A program made the position numbers and the translations under genes. Below, one piece after another: positions 61,457 to 64,000 of a stretch of 64,000 nt of DNA (position 1 is the stretch's first letter; each line of letters begins with the position of its first letter). The notes below the pieces were generated by a model, which did no database searches, was not told the origin of the DNA, and saw nothing but the letters and a program-made list of their open reading frames with translations. Origin of the DNA: Ashinkailepas kermadecensis (lineage: Eukaryota > Arthropoda > Thecostraca > Neolepadidae); NCBI GenBank assembly GCA_034440615.1, contig JAOTOM010004619.1, positions 71,001-135,000 on the forward strand, in the 5' to 3' direction.

Positions 61457-62293
61457 TTAACCCTCCCCGTTTTTCCGGCCTATCCTCACACCCCGTCTCG
61501 GGGTGGTGGTTGATACAATCCCCCCCCCACCCCTCTAATCTCCAAACTAAGCATCGCACGAAAACCAAAGAGGTGTCATCGGAAAGCGCTCGACGAGTAG
61601 GGGCAGAGACCACCCCCACAATTTTATCCCCCCAAAATTGACGTCACTAGGTGGCCTATGTTTTCAAGACTTACATCTTGTCTTGGGCTGTGGGGAGTTC
61701 ATTTTGGGGAAGATTTGGAGAGAAAAAAATTGGAATCAGAAAGGGAAGGAGAAGTCGGACCATGGCGTTAAAATGTTTGCCCACACAAAAATCAGAACTA
61801 ATTTTTTGAAATTGTAAAATTTTCAGTTTTCAATTTTCTTTAATTTTTATTTCTGTAATGGGTAGAGCGGATCGAAAAATTTTGTTCGAAGTCAACTGGC
61901 TCTCATAAAAAAAATGCTTACTTTAGCCAGAATCGTCGATCTTAGCACTAATGGGCAAATATGCAAAACAAATAAGTAATCACAAACGGCAAAATCCTCT
62001 GGTGCATTTTGTTTCGTCCCTAAAGATAAGCATACGTTTAAAGTTTCATTAAAATATCTTTATCGTTTAAAGCGTGATGACCAGTTGAAGTTTCTGGAGG
62101 TGACCTCACTTGACCTTGACTAACTCGTCGACCCTAGATGACCTGACCTCAAAATTTTGCCACCCCATGCCAAATTGATGTGGGAAAAGGTATGCCAAAT
62201 TTTGGCGCGCTGTCCCGCGCCGTTCTTTCACTATCCGCGGAAACCCTTAGGGGGGCGCTTTTCACTCCCCCCTCCCGAGATGGCCCGGGTTAA
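61457..62293 (-). mobile_element. TTAA-ended MITE family, copy 3
   Basis: 837 bp with intact TTAA at both ends (61457-61460, 62290-62293) and inverted termini TTAACCCTCCCC and, reverse-complemented, TTAACCCGGGCC. Internal landmarks of copies 1 and 2 appear in reverse complement. It is the best-preserved boundary pair of the family. Confidence 0.85.
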
Positions 62294-62573
62294 TGTAAGG
62301 GTCGAGCGCATTGGACGAGGGTGGGGAAGATATGGATATTGCACGCACAGTTCTCAACACCGTGCTCTAGGGCCGAACGATTGCCATTCTCACGGCCGCT
62401 ATATCCTAGGATCCTACGTGAAGGATGTTAGGAACCGATTTGTGCCTATTATCCCTGATCGCTGGCCAAAGCTATGCTCCTTTTTTTCTCCCAAAGATTC
62501 CTTTTCACCGCCCATCCTGTCTGTGAACGGCTGAGCAACTGTTCTGTATCTCTGCTGGTGCGCTCAAACATTG

Positions 62574-62617
<44 letters not shown>

Positions 62618-63593
62618 GTGGTCCTGCAACACCAGGCATTCGTAAGCAAAGTAGCATAACTAATGTAAAGGCAAGAAGACAGCAATGTCCGAACGGCAAT
62701 AGGTGCAATTGTCCACGTACTTGTTAGCCGTGAATCGGCTGCACAGGTGACCTTACACCAATATCTTGCACCCACACACATTGCCATATTCGCTGGTGGC
62801 ATGTCCTGGTCTTTGACAATGGTCCATTGTTATAGCCATGGTGTGTACGTACGCACGCGAGTATGCACGACTTCCGGCGAGACTAGAACACTTCAGACGC
62901 TGGTACCGGGGGCCATAATTGGAAATCCGCACCGCGCCTCAATATTTTTTTACCGAGGATAATGATAATTCTTTGTGATGTTTTTTTAATCGTGATAGTT
63001 GCGTGCATGTGACGTGTCGCTCGTCTTTCAATATCGTTATCTCCAGCCCAATTTAGACTTTGTAATTTTTTCAAGACGTCACCGCGACAAAATGTGATTG
63101 AGTTCCATGCGCGGGTCTGAAGCCACATGTAGCCACATCACCGACGACATTAAAATGTCCGATTACTGAAAGGCGGCTAAAATGGAGAATGAAGCCGAAC
63201 TAACATTATCAATTTCATTTTCAGCTTGTTACGGGCATTTGTGTGTGGAAGTGCGAAATAATTCGACGATGCTAGGCTTTAACTCGTCGAATTCTGACAT
63301 GCTTGTTTATGTCGTGCCCAGACCTAATCCGCTTACATACCTATGAATTTAACCTGACCAAGCCCAGATTTACTGGCAGATCTGCGTGCAGGAAAAACAA
63401 AACTGTTGCCCTGCAGTGCCAATTCGCTGATTTAAAAAAAAAACTTCATTTCTCCAAATCTTGGAGCATTTTTTAGAAAGACTGGCCTATTGCAACCACG
63501 TAAGAGAAGTCACTACATCCGAATTACTGTGTTTGAATGTATAAATGCAATAGCAAGAACAAAACACAAATATCGCACGTCCAGCTGGCGCCC
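62294..63593. other. Intronic sequence with a short (AT)n at 62576-62612
   Basis: Nothing else recognised. Confidence 0.5.
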
Positions 63594-63738
63594 TGGTCTG
63601 CTGTCACCACCGTCTGCTGTCACCATCGTCTGCTGTCACCACCGTCTGCTGTCGCCACCGTCTGCTGTCACCATCGTCTGCTGTCGCAGGGTGTCCGCTG
63701 TCACCACCGTCTGCTGTCACCACCGTCTGCTGTCGCAG
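63594..63738. repeat. 16-bp minisatellite forming the 3' end of the neurexin intron
   Basis: Copies of GTCTGCTGTCACCACC run up to the acceptor. The acceptor phrase GTCTGCTGTCGCAG followed by GGTGTCCGCTG occurs twice, with AG at 63687-63688 and 63737-63738. The array supplies a pyrimidine-containing tract before both. Confidence 0.9.
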
Positions 63739-63874
63739 GGTGTCCGCTGGAACGGCGTGGACGCGTGCGCCCAGCACGACCCGTGCCAGCACGGCGGCAT
63801 CTGCATCAGCACCGACACGGGCGCTGCCTGCGAGTGCCGCAACCTCGACTTCCGAGGAGCGTTCTGTGAGAAAG
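63739..63874 (+). CDS. Nrx-1: Neurexin, EGF-like domain 1 exon
   Basis: 136-nt exon between CAG at 63736-63738 and the donor AAAG|GTAAGT at 63874/63875. It starts in phase 0, matching the exon ending at 14399, and ends in phase 1. It encodes a six-cysteine EGF-like domain: DACAQHDPC, QHGGIC, ISTDTGAAC, EC, RNLDFRGAFC, with the C-x-C and aromatic-x-Gly pattern of the C-terminal half. In alpha-neurexins this domain sits between LNS1 and LNS2 and begins the first structural repeat. The wording DPCQHGGICIST is what I recall from arthropod neurexin-1. Other exons lie outside the window. Confidence 0.93.
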
Positions 63875-64000
63875 GTAAGTCACCCTGCCGTGGGAGCCAA
63901 GCCTGCTGACTCGTCTAAATCTGACTTAATGCTTACGTAAGTAGGTCTGGCGTACCATTCCGGACCATACTGTCTTCAACCAGGTGCACCAAACTGACGC
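63875..64000 (+). other. Start of the next neurexin intron
   Basis: Begins GTAAGT; no acceptor or further exon is visible before the window ends. Confidence 0.8.

Overview
The window is eukaryotic, most likely from an arthropod. Two exons of an alpha-neurexin-type gene lie on the + strand: one carries the signal peptide and first laminin-G/LNS domain (13809-14399), the other the first EGF-like domain (63739-63874). The wording of both (for example LLLYTDDG, DPCQHGGICIST, CECRNL) resembles arthropod neurexin-1 as I remember it. The rest is intron, upstream flank, mobile elements and tandem repeats. I see no operon, CRISPR array, rRNA or convincing tRNA.

Layout. 1-3860: a CR1-type LINE, cut by the window start, with an esterase ORF1, an endonuclease region broken by two frameshifts, and an open reverse-transcriptase ORF. 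6529-11704: a pair of inverted repeats holding GC-rich minisatellites, around a 5'-truncated RNase-H LINE whose RNase H domain is tandemly amplified. About 12960-13808: GC-rich promoter/5' UTR zone. 13809-14399: neurexin exon. 14400-63738: one intron of about 49.3 kb, full of nested elements: a Penelope-like element (17673-21128) interrupted by a TTAA-flanked DNA transposon (18900-19817); an RNase-H LINE on the minus strand (21300-23935); an old LINE RT fragment (23940-24858); a CR1 copy (from 24859) split by a 7.55-kb hAT-like element with an exact 8-bp target duplication (25250-32804); a foldback-like inverted minisatellite (36660-37892); three copies of a TTAA-ended MITE family; a decayed minus-strand LINE (58130-58880); and many tandem arrays (units of 16, 23, 28, 32, 54, 58, 60 and 80 bp, plus a composite 27/17-bp array).

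The most notable observation is at the exon/intron boundary. The end of the first exon and its splice donor are amplified as a 72-bp tandem array, giving nine identical donor sites exactly 24 codons apart, all phase 0 and in one open frame. This is at the LNS1-EGF linker, where vertebrate neurexins have alternative splice site 1. The acceptor end of the same intron also lies in a minisatellite (16-bp unit) and is duplicated, but 50 nt apart, so the upstream copy would shift the frame. Whether any alternative site is used cannot be told from DNA.

Most long ORFs in the window are by-products of tandem arrays with periods that keep frames open, and are not listed as genes.
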